From contig VBAO01000175.1 of assembly GCA_005883865.1 (NCBI GenBank), forward strand, positions 5,201-18,509: 13,309 nt of DNA, written 5' to 3'. The stretch's first letter is position 1; each line of letters begins with the position of its first letter. Below are positions 7,623 through 13,309 of the stretch, in pieces. The position numbers and the translations under genes are program-made. Source of the stretch: Candidatus Segetimicrobium genomatis (GTDB taxonomy: Bacteria; Sysuimicrobiota; Sysuimicrobiia; Sysuimicrobiales; Segetimicrobiaceae). The notes beneath the pieces are model-generated. The model saw only the letters and a program-made list of their open reading frames with translations, made no database searches and had not been told where the DNA came from.

Positions 7623-7669
7623 CCGCGGCCCCCGCCGGCGAAAAGGAGATCAAGCCGCCATCTTGAATC

Positions 7670-7679
7670 GGAACGTTCC
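7670..7679. repeat. Palindrome flanked by short direct repeats
   Basis: GGAACGTTCC is a perfect 10-base palindrome flanked by direct AATCG repeats (7666-7670 and 7681-7685), 28 bases before the DUF4870-like start. It could be an operator. The size is within chance, so confidence is low. Confidence 0.25.
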
Positions 7680-7706
7680 CAATCGAAGGTCTCGGGGAGG
7701 GAGCGG

Positions 7707-8060
7707 ATGAGCACCGAATCGCCCTTGCCGAGTCAGTCGGACCGCCTGCTGGCTGCACTCGGGTATCCGATTTGCCTTGTCGCGTTTCTCATCCTTCTGA
7801 CCGACGTCAAGAAGGATCCCTACATGCGGCATCACGGCTCGCTGGCGCTCTTTTGGTCCATCGGGTGGCTCGGTCTTCATTTCGCGTGGCTGGTCGTCGC
7901 CCGGCTGCCGTTCCTCCTCTGGACGTTGAAGCTCTACCCGCTCCTCTGGCCGGCGTGGTTGGGCCTCTCGATCTATTATGCGGTCCAGACATACGACGGA
8001 AAGACGTTCTCGATCCCGATTGTGAGCGATTGGGCGCGGAAGTACTCAAGGCTCTTGTGA
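7707..8060 (+). CDS. DUF4870/Tic20-like small membrane protein
   Basis: A 117-residue integral membrane protein. A short polar N-terminus is followed by SDRLLAALGYPI and a hydrophobic helix (about 16-32). The cytoplasmic DVKKDPYMRHHGSLAL motif (33-48) places charged residues and His before the second helix (about 46-65), and a third spans about 76-94. The C-terminus QTYDGKTFSIPIVSDWA closely follows the Y-x-G-K-x-F-x-I-P-x-I/V pattern ending DUF4870 proteins. Function is unknown for the family. GGGGAGG (7694-7700) gives a good ribosome site for ATG 7707. It lies 84 bases after the lysozyme gene on the same strand and converges on the second ABC operon. Co-transcription with the lysozyme is possible but not shown. 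Confidence 0.82.
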   Translation: MSTESPLPSQSDRLLAALGYPICLVAFLILLTDVKKDPYMRHHGSLALFWSIGWLGLHFAWLVVARLPFLLWTLKLYPLLWPAWLGLSIYYAVQTYDGKTFSIPIVSDWARKYSRLL

Positions 8061-8110
8061 CGGTGGCGGCGATCCATCATGGCGGCCGCCGCGGCGGGCC
8101 TTCGATCGCA

Positions 8111-8971
8111 TCACACCCGGCGCAGGCGGGGATCGAGGAGGTCCCGGAGGCTGTCTCCGACCACATTGAACGCCAGGACGAGGCTCAGAATGGCCAGCCC
8201 GGGGAATGTGGCGATCCACCACTGGTTCAGATAATTTCTGCCCGCGGCGATCATGGAGCCCCACTCGGGAACCTGGGGGGGCGGCCCGAGCCCCAGGAAG
8301 CTGAGGGAGGCGAAGGTCAGGATCGCGTGCCCCACGTCGAGCGTTCCGAGGATGACGATGGGCGAGATCGTCGCGGGAAGCACGTGGCGGAGGGCGATCC
8401 GCAGGCGCGAGGCCCCGAGCACGCGCGCGGCCTCGACGAACTCCCGCTGGCGGACGGCGAGCACGAGCCCGCGCTCGAGCCGCGCATAGGACGGCCACCA
8501 GGCCACCATGATCGCGAGGACCGCGTTGTGGATGCCGGCCCCCAACGCGGCGGTGATGACCATCGCGAGGATCACCGTCGGAAACGCCAGCATGAGGTCG
8601 GTGATCCGCATGATCGTCTCATCGACGATGCCCCCCAGGAACCCCGCGGCCCCGCCGAGGGCGATGCCCAACCCCCCCGCCAGGACGACCGCGGCCGCGC
8701 CGACCGGGATCGACAGACGGGCTCCGTAGAGGATCCGGCTGAGGACGTCCCGCCCAAGCGGATCGGTGCCCAACCAGTGATCCCTGGACGGAGGGCTGAG
8801 GCGATGGACGATGTCCTGAGCCAGGGGCAGATGCGGCGCCAGGACGGGAGCGGAGAACGCCGCGACCCCCCAGGCCGCCACGAGCCCGAGCGCGACTAGC
8901 GCCAGCGGGGAGCGGGCCACCGGGCGAGGCAGCCATCGGAGGGGTGAGGCGGCGCCCGCCGTCGCTGCCAC
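8111..8971 (-). CDS. ABC transporter permease, DppC/OppC type (second operon)
   Basis: A 286-residue permease and last gene of the minus-strand importer operon. TM1 lies near the N-terminus (SPLALVALGLVAAWGVAAF), followed by LGTDPLGRDVLSRILYGARLS. The ATPase-contact loop is EFVEAARVLGASRLRIALRH, and SFLGLGPPPQVPEWGSM and LLDPRLRRV close the protein. It shares the family plan with the DppC-like protein at 4198-5097 but differs at many positions, so this is not a recent duplication. The frame is open to 9121, but residues upstream of GTG 8971 only shadow the DppB-like gene. GTG 8971 starts ten bases after that gene's stop and gives the normal family length. Its ribosome site is weak (GAGCGG). 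No ATPase gene follows. Confidence 0.9.
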   Translation of the reverse strand: MAATAGAASPLRWLPRPVARSPLALVALGLVAAWGVAAFSAPVLAPHLPLAQDIVHRLSPPSRDHWLGTDPLGRDVLSRILYGARLSIPVGAAAVVLAGGLGIALGGAAGFLGGIVDETIMRITDLMLAFPTVILAMVITAALGAGIHNAVLAIMVAWWPSYARLERGLVLAVRQREFVEAARVLGASRLRIALRHVLPATISPIVILGTLDVGHAILTFASLSFLGLGPPPQVPEWGSMIAAGRNYLNQWWIATFPGLAILSLVLAFNVVGDSLRDLLDPRLRRV

Positions 8972-8981
8972 GGGTCGCCGC

Positions 8982-10001
8982 TCAGCCCACGCGGATCCGG
9001 GGGTCGACAAACGCATACGCGATGTCCACCACGAGGTTGACCAGGATGTAGATCGCCGCCACGACGAGCCCGACGCCCATGATCGCCGGGAAGTCGAGCG
9101 CCGTGGCGCTGTGGAAGGCATAGGATCCGAGTCCCGGCCACGCGAACACGGTCTCGGTCACCACCGCCCCGGACAGCAGTCCGCCGAAGCTGAGGCCGAT
9201 CACCGTCACCACGGGGATCAGGCTGTTCCTGGCGGCGTGTCGCACGACCACCGCCCACGTCGCCAGCCCTTTCGCCCGGGCGGTTCGCACGTACTCCTCG
9301 CCGAGCACCTCGAGCATGCTCCCGCGCATCATTCGGGTGACCACCCCGACGCTGTACGACGAGAGCACGAGCGCGGGCAGCGCGAGGTGCCTGAGCGCAT
9401 CCGCCGCGACATCGAGGCGGCGGGCCAGGACCGCGTCGACCACCACGAATCCCGTGACCGGCGGCGGCGGCGGGATCTCCATGCTGAGCCGGCCCGGCGA
9501 GGGCGCCCAGCCCAGGTACGCGTAGAAGACGACGATGGCCACGATGCCCAGCCAGAAGATGGGGGTCGACACCCCGATCAACGACCCGATCCGGGCGAGC
9601 TGGTCCAGCATCGTGTCACGCCGGACGGCCGAGAGCATTCCGAGCGGGATGCTCACCAGAAGGCTCGTGAGCATCGCGGCGGTCGCGAGCTCGATCGTCG
9701 CGGGGAGATGCTGCTTCAGATCGACCATCACGGGCTGCCGCGTGGAAATCGACACGCCCATGTCGCCCCGCGCCAGGTTCCACAGGTAGATCCCGTATTG
9801 CTCGGGGAGCGGTCGATCGAGCCCCCACCGATGCCGGAACGCGGCGATCACCTGCGGGTCCCCGGATGCCTGCGGCCCGAGATAGGCCGTCACCGGATCG
9901 GCCGGCACCGCGTGGGAGAGGAGGAAGGTCAAGAGGGTGATGCCGACGAGCATCGGCGCCAGCAGGAGCACCCGCCGGCCGAGGTAGCGCCAGAGGCTCA
10001 C
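8982..10001 (-). CDS. ABC transporter permease, DppB/OppB type (second operon)
   Basis: A 339-residue inner-membrane permease, partner of the DppC-like gene ten bases downstream. The first helix (about 9-31) follows a short basic N-terminus (SLWRYLGRR). The external loop includes SHAVPADP, WGLDRPLPEQYG and GDMGVSIS, and HLPATIEL leads into TM2. The EAA-type loop RTARAKGLATWAVVVRHAARN precedes the final helices. The C-terminus AFVDPRIRVG is characteristic. The start is GTG 10001, which gives the expected N-terminus although no Shine-Dalgarno is evident, so translation may depend on the upstream binding-protein gene 40 bases away. The proteins would form an importer for peptide-like solutes with the binding protein encoded first in the operon. 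Confidence 0.91.
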   Translation of the reverse strand: MSLWRYLGRRVLLLAPMLVGITLLTFLLSHAVPADPVTAYLGPQASGDPQVIAAFRHRWGLDRPLPEQYGIYLWNLARGDMGVSISTRQPVMVDLKQHLPATIELATAAMLTSLLVSIPLGMLSAVRRDTMLDQLARIGSLIGVSTPIFWLGIVAIVVFYAYLGWAPSPGRLSMEIPPPPPVTGFVVVDAVLARRLDVAADALRHLALPALVLSSYSVGVVTRMMRGSMLEVLGEEYVRTARAKGLATWAVVVRHAARNSLIPVVTVIGLSFGGLLSGAVVTETVFAWPGLGSYAFHSATALDFPAIMGVGLVVAAIYILVNLVVDIAYAFVDPRIRVG

Positions 10002-10041
10002 AGGGAGCGGTTACGGGACGCCGGTGTTGTCCGCGGCGCGG

Positions 10042-11682
10042 TCACCCCGACTTGCCGAGCGCGTAGAGGTCCACTTCCCAGACGCTGTTGTACGTCGCGC
10101 CGCGGACGTTCGACCGCATCGCGTACGGCACGGCAGGCTGGAAGAGCGGTGCGTACGGCCCGATCTCGGCGATCCGGCGGGCGACCCGCTCGTACAGGGC
10201 GACCCGCTTGGGCGTGTCGACCTCCCGCTCCGCCTGATCCCCGAGCTTCGCCAGCGCCGCCGCCTCGGGGCCCGCGTCCGCCGGCCACCCCGCCCGCTTC
10301 CCCACCGTCCGTCCGGGCAGGTAGACGAGAAAGTTGCTCGGGTCCGGCCAGTCGGCCGTCCATCCCCAGACGCCGATCTGGTTCTTCCCGTCGCGGTACT
10401 CTTGGAGCGCGGTGAGGGACGCGAGGCCGTTCAGGTCGATGGTCATCCCCACGGCGTTCAGGTCGGTTTGGATTTTCTGCACGAGGAGATCCACCTGGAC
10501 CCCCCAGCTGGTGGCGCCTGCCGGGTAGGTAATCCGCCCCCGCACCACGCCGACGCCGGCCTCTCGGAGCAGCGCTCTTGCCTTCTCGCGGTCGGTGGTG
10601 ACGGCGGTCCTGGGATCCAGGGATCCGGGGAAGCTGTTGGGGATGATGCTCGCGAGCCGCTGCGCCCCTGCCCCGGCGATCGCCATGATGCCGGCGTAAT
10701 CCAGGGCATACCGGACCGCCTGCTGCACCCGGGGGTTGGCGAATGGACCGCCGATCTGCGGGTTGTTGTTCATGAGCACATAGAACGTGTTGGCGATGAG
10801 GCTCGTTTTCACCGTGACCCCTGGGGCGGTCCGGAGCACCTGGGCCTGGTCGGGCCCGATCCCGGTCGCGACGTCCAGGTCGCCCCGCGCGATCTGCAGC
10901 TGTTGCGTCGCCGGCTCGGGGATGTGGCGGATGACGATGCGATCGAACTTCGGCGCCCCGCGCCAGTGGGCGGGGTTCTTGACCAGCGTCAGTTCCTGGT
11001 TCGGAATATAGCTCCCAAGCGTATACGCCCCCGTTCCCGCGGAGTGGGCGCTCAGATAGGGCTCGGCTCTGTCCTTGTCTTTGGCGTCGGGGCCGGCTTC
11101 CCCGCCGTTCTCCATGACGACCTTGCTGTCGACCACGCACAGGCTCGGGCTGGAGAGGATCGGGATGATGGACGGCTTCGATTCGCTCAGGCGAACCACC
11201 ACCGTGAGCGGGTCCGGCGCCAGGACCTCCTCGATGCCCTCGATGAGAAACTTTGTGTTCGCCTTGAGATTGATCACGCGGTGGAGCGACCATTTGACGT
11301 CGGCCGACGTCATCGGGTTGCCGCTGGAGAATCGCACGTTCGGGCGCAGCGTAAACGTGTACGTCTTCCCATCCGGCGAGGCCTTCCAGCCGGTGGCCAG
11401 CTGCGGCTTCGGCGTCTTGAGATCCTCGCCGTCGAAGGTCACCAGCGAATCATAGATCGCGTGGTTGATCATGTAGGCCGAGGCTTCAATGGTCCGGCCC
11501 GGGTCGATGCTCTTCATCAGGAGCTCCATCCCGACGAGAAGCGTCCCGCTCGGGGCCGCCGCCCGCGCGGTCTCCGGGCCGAGGAGATGCGTTACGGCGG
11601 GGTAGCCCAGCCCTCCCCCGAGGAGCCCTATCAAGGACCGCCGGTTGAAGCGTGGGACGCCGCCCCCCTGATCGCCGTTCAT
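10042..11682 (-). CDS. ABC transporter substrate-binding protein, family 5 (second operon), Tat-like signal
   Basis: A 546-residue family-5 binding protein, first gene of the minus-strand importer operon. Its signal sequence has twin arginines in FNRRSLIGLLGGG (12-24), a hydrophobic stretch and an Ala-rich cleavage region (about 39-43). No lipobox is seen. Family landmarks include IYDSLVTFDGEDL, LATGWKASPDGKTYTFTL, RPNVRFSSGNPMTSADV, AGTGAYTLGSY (the GTGPY site, with Ala replacing Pro), and the late VWGWTADWPDPSNFL aromatic stretch. The ATG at 11682 is preceded by GGGAGGGAG with good spacing. It is clearly divergent in sequence from the binding protein at 1536-3170, so the two operons probably serve different ligands, which cannot be named. 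It diverges from the serine hydrolase gene, separated by 96 bases. Confidence 0.93.
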   Translation of the reverse strand: MNGDQGGGVPRFNRRSLIGLLGGGLGYPAVTHLLGPETARAAAPSGTLLVGMELLMKSIDPGRTIEASAYMINHAIYDSLVTFDGEDLKTPKPQLATGWKASPDGKTYTFTLRPNVRFSSGNPMTSADVKWSLHRVINLKANTKFLIEGIEEVLAPDPLTVVVRLSESKPSIIPILSSPSLCVVDSKVVMENGGEAGPDAKDKDRAEPYLSAHSAGTGAYTLGSYIPNQELTLVKNPAHWRGAPKFDRIVIRHIPEPATQQLQIARGDLDVATGIGPDQAQVLRTAPGVTVKTSLIANTFYVLMNNNPQIGGPFANPRVQQAVRYALDYAGIMAIAGAGAQRLASIIPNSFPGSLDPRTAVTTDREKARALLREAGVGVVRGRITYPAGATSWGVQVDLLVQKIQTDLNAVGMTIDLNGLASLTALQEYRDGKNQIGVWGWTADWPDPSNFLVYLPGRTVGKRAGWPADAGPEAAALAKLGDQAEREVDTPKRVALYERVARRIAEIGPYAPLFQPAVPYAMRSNVRGATYNSVWEVDLYALGKSG

Positions 11683-11686
11683 CGGA

Positions 11687-11704
11687 ACTCCCTCCCTGGG
11701 GAGT
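11687..11704 (-). promoter_or_regulatory. Short hairpin covering the ribosome site of the second binding-protein gene
   Basis: In the minus-strand RNA, ACTCCC pairs with GGGAGT across a six-base loop. The right arm contains the GGGAG of the Shine-Dalgarno, and the stem ends five bases before the ATG. It could damp translation. It is short and not backed by any other sequence evidence. Confidence 0.3.
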
Positions 11705-11778
11705 CCTCCTCTGCCGGGGGGCCGATGCCGCGGGGGCGGGAAAGGAGATCATTTTGTCGCTCTGGTAAGGGGTCACCC

Positions 11779-12558
11779 GTGACGGCGCCGGCGTTGCAGG
11801 GTGTTGTCGAGGGCGCGGCCGCGCGCGTCTCCGGCCGGCTGGGATGTTGTGTCTGCCCCGAAACGGGAACCCCCTGGGCGATCCACCGGGCCGAGGAGAC
11901 GTTCGCCACGGCCAGCGTGATCAAAGCGCCCATCGCGGTCGCCGTCGCCGCGGAAGTGGAGGCGGGCCGCCTCGAGTGGAATCAGCTGCTGCCCCCCCAC
12001 CTGCGCGACGACGCGGGCGACAGCGGGGTCATCCGGCACCTGTCGCCGCTGCCGTACACGGTGCGCGACCTGGTCTTTCTCATGCTGGTCGTGAGCGACA
12101 ACCGCGCGACGAACCTGCTGGTCGACCTGGTGGGCATGGAGCGGCTCAATGCGTCCTTTGCCCGCGCGGGATGGGAGCGCACCAGCCTCGCGCGCCGCCT
12201 GGGCGACTTCGAGGCCCGGGCGCGGGGCCTCGAGAACCGGTCGACGCCGCGCGAGACCTGCGATGTCTTCCTGCGCCTGCTCCGAGGCGACCTGCTGTCA
12301 CCCGGGTCGAGGACCCTGCTCCTCGAGTTCCTCAAGGCGCAGGTCTACCGCGACCGGCTGCCGGCCCGGCTGCCGCGCACCACCGCCGTCGCGCACAAGA
12401 CCGGGGACATGCCCGGGGTCGAGAACGACGCCGGCGTGCTCTACCTGCCGGCCGGCCCCATTGTGGCGGCGGTGTTCACCAACGAGCTGGCCTCCGACGT
12501 GGAGGGGCGTCTGGCGATCCAGGAGATCGGCCGCGCCATCTACGATGCCGGCCGTTAG
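11779..12558 (+). CDS. Serine hydrolase, class A beta-lactamase fold
   Basis: A 259-residue protein with the three penicillin-recognising motifs in order: S46-V-I-K49 (nucleophile and Lys), S106-D107-N108, and K207-T208-G209. The segment LGDFEARARGLENRSTPRE corresponds to the omega-loop region, but the usual E-x-x-x-N arrangement giving the deacylating Glu is not evident. The protein may therefore be a poor beta-lactamase, or act as a peptidase or esterase. No signal peptide precedes the domain, so a cytoplasmic location is likely, unusual for a true beta-lactamase. GTG 11779 is chosen because AAGGGG (11767-11772) precedes it and family length fits. ATG 11725 is an alternative adding 18 residues. 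The frame is open far upstream only as a shadow of the opposite-strand gene. A fusion gene follows 81 bases downstream. Confidence 0.88.
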   Translation: MTAPALQGVVEGAAARVSGRLGCCVCPETGTPWAIHRAEETFATASVIKAPIAVAVAAEVEAGRLEWNQLLPPHLRDDAGDSGVIRHLSPLPYTVRDLVFLMLVVSDNRATNLLVDLVGMERLNASFARAGWERTSLARRLGDFEARARGLENRSTPRETCDVFLRLLRGDLLSPGSRTLLLEFLKAQVYRDRLPARLPRTTAVAHKTGDMPGVENDAGVLYLPAGPIVAAVFTNELASDVEGRLAIQEIGRAIYDAGR

Positions 12559-12639
12559 GCAATAGGAAGACGGCGCGACGCTCATCGGGCGGCTCGGGGA
12601 AGGGGCCGTCCGGATGGTCGTCGAAACCGAGACATCCCA

Positions 12640-13309
12640 ATGGACCTGGCCAGGGTGTACTTTCGTCCGGGCTGATTCGCCTGCATCCAGGCGAAAGAGT
12701 TTCTTTCGCGCCACCACATCGCGTATCTCCCCCGCGACGTCGACGCCGACTCCGCCGCATCTCAGGAGCTGACGGCGCTGGGCTTTCGAACCGTACCGGT
12801 GGTCGTGCTGCCGGGGCAGCCGCCGATTCCGGGGTTCAACGCCCGGGCGCTGAGCGCGGCCATCGGGATTGGGGAACGGGTACCCGAGCAACGCCTCGGG
12901 ACGGTGATGGAGAGCTTCGATCGCGTGCTTGCGGCCCTCCTCGGCGCCATGGCACAACTCGGCAACGCCGATCTCATCCTGAAGATGCCGAACCGCGCGA
13001 GGAAGCTCGGCGAGCTCGTCCATGACGTTTTCTACAAAGCCCTGACCTGGGTCCCGGAGGACGGCCGGGTGGCCCGGCGCGACGCGGTCGGCCAGCACCA
13101 GGATGCCACCCGGTATCCCGACGTGGCGAGCCTGCGCAGGTACGGGGAGGCCGCCCGGGCGGTGCTGCGGGAACGGTTCGCTCCCCAGCGAGGCGACGCC
13201 GACCGTCTCGTAGAGACGCCCGACGGGTCGATGACGCTCACCGACGCGGTCGTCTGGCTTGCCAACCACTCCGCCCACCATCTGCGTCAGATCTACTGGG
13301 TGATGGAGC
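12640..13309 (+). CDS. Glutaredoxin-DinB fusion, probable selenoprotein (in-frame TGA), 3'-truncated by window edge
   Basis: Frame 12640 to the window edge is open except for TGA at 12673-12675, residue 12. The N-terminal domain is glutaredoxin-like: a VYFRPG strand, then U12-F-A-C15 at the CxxC position, AKEFLSRHHIAYLPRDVDAD, the cis-Pro loop T51-V-P53, and IPGFN (63-67). The C-terminal domain (from about residue 88) is DinB-like, with H128 (LVHDVFY) and H210-x3-H214 (NHSAHHLRQIYW) as likely metal ligands. It would act in cytoplasmic thiol-disulfide chemistry. DinB/YfiT relatives include bacillithiol- and mycothiol-using enzymes. ATG 12640 is the only reasonable start, though its ribosome site is weak (GAG eight bases before). 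It follows the serine hydrolase by 81 bases. A plain nonsense mutation or sequencing error is the main alternative. Confidence 0.8.
12673..12675 (+). other. Probable selenocysteine (UGA) codon
   Basis: The TGA replaces exactly the first Cys of a glutaredoxin CxxC motif, leaving Sec-Phe-Ala-Cys. Coding-quality sequence with recognisable family residues lies on both sides in the same frame. Confidence 0.75.
12676..12695 (+). repeat. Perfect 8-bp hairpin immediately after the TGA, alternative to the SECIS fold
   Basis: TTCGCCTG (12676-12683) pairs with CAGGCGAA (12688-12695) across the loop CATC. It shares 12691-12695 with the SECIS-like stem, so the two folds are mutually exclusive. Its loop is only eight bases from the UGA, closer than expected for a bacterial SECIS. 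Confidence 0.5.
12691..12709 (+). promoter_or_regulatory. Candidate bacterial SECIS element
   Basis: GCGAAAG (12691-12697) pairs perfectly with CTTTCGC (12703-12709) around the loop AGTTT. The stem begins 15 bases after the TGA and the loop 22 bases after it. The loop has G in its second position. As I recall, bacterial SECIS models ask for an apical loop about 16-37 bases from the UGA with a G among its first two bases, and this fits. An E. coli-type bulged U is not seen. Confidence 0.6.

Noticed and set aside
8081..8090. GGCGGCCGCC palindrome between convergent genes as a terminator
   Set aside because: It has no loop and no T-tract on either side. Similar GC palindromes at 849-858 and 5105-5114 were rejected for the same reason.
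8972..9121. N-terminal extension of the second DppC-like permease
   Set aside because: Its residues are Ser/Arg/Trp-rich shadow of the DppB-like gene. GTG 8971 gives the family length.
10024..11778. Plus-strand extension of the serine hydrolase frame far upstream
   Set aside because: It is antisense to the second binding-protein gene and shows no domain. The hydrolase has a ribosome site at GTG 11779.
12640..12675. Reading the TGA as a simple stop making an 11-residue peptide, or as a pseudogene
   Set aside because: The stop falls exactly at the redox Cys position, the downstream frame is intact with family motifs, and a suitable hairpin follows. Pseudogene decay would not be expected to give all three.
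12298..13281. Minus-strand open frame of 327 codons over the glutaredoxin-DinB region
   Set aside because: No recognisable domain. The plus strand carries motif-bearing sequence in both flanking genes, and the minus frame crosses unrelated genes.

Overview
The window is GC-rich bacterial chromosomal DNA, with G/C-ending codons throughout, long antisense shadow frames and frequent GTG starts. Two family-5 solute-binding proteins with Tat-type signals, two DppBC-type permease pairs, a GNAT enzyme, a PLC-type phosphoesterase and a DinB-domain protein suggest a soil or sediment lineage of the kind known mainly from metagenomes. The taxon cannot be fixed from the sequence. There is no rRNA, tRNA, CRISPR array, IS element or integrase. 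No gene-free stretch exceeds about 210 bases.

Layout. (1) 3-842, +: C-terminal part of a TPR protein cut by the window edge. (2) 878-1381, -: GNAT acetyltransferase, convergent with the TPR gene. (3) 1536-5097, +: ABC import operon of a Tat-exported binding protein and two permeases, with a strong hairpin over the first permease start. (4) 5132-7622: a small holin-like membrane protein on the minus strand, divergent from a plus-strand pair of a PLC/acid-phosphatase-type phosphoesterase and a GH25 lysozyme with a peptidoglycan-binding tail. The pair overlap as GTGA, and neither has a visible signal peptide. (5) 7707-8060, +: DUF4870-like membrane protein. (6) 11682-8111, -: a second import operon with the same gene order. 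(7) 11779-12558, +: a class A beta-lactamase-fold serine hydrolase without a signal peptide. (8) 12640-13309, +, running off the edge: a glutaredoxin-DinB fusion interrupted by an in-frame TGA.

The most notable item is (8). The TGA at 12673-12675 falls exactly where the first Cys of the glutaredoxin CxxC motif belongs (Sec-Phe-Ala-Cys). The frame is open on both sides, and a 7-bp hairpin with loop AGUUU begins 15 nt after the TGA, which fits a bacterial SECIS element. I read this as a selenoprotein: a Sec-containing glutaredoxin domain fused to a DinB/YfiT-type domain, whose relatives include low-molecular-weight-thiol transferases. Conventional gene calling would miss or truncate it.

Working together: the two importers probably bring in peptides or similar solutes, but neither operon encodes its ATPases here, so these must come from elsewhere. 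The central holin-like/phosphoesterase/lysozyme group could be a cell-envelope lysis or release module, which is inference. The serine hydrolase and the thiol-redox fusion lie in tandem and may be co-transcribed.
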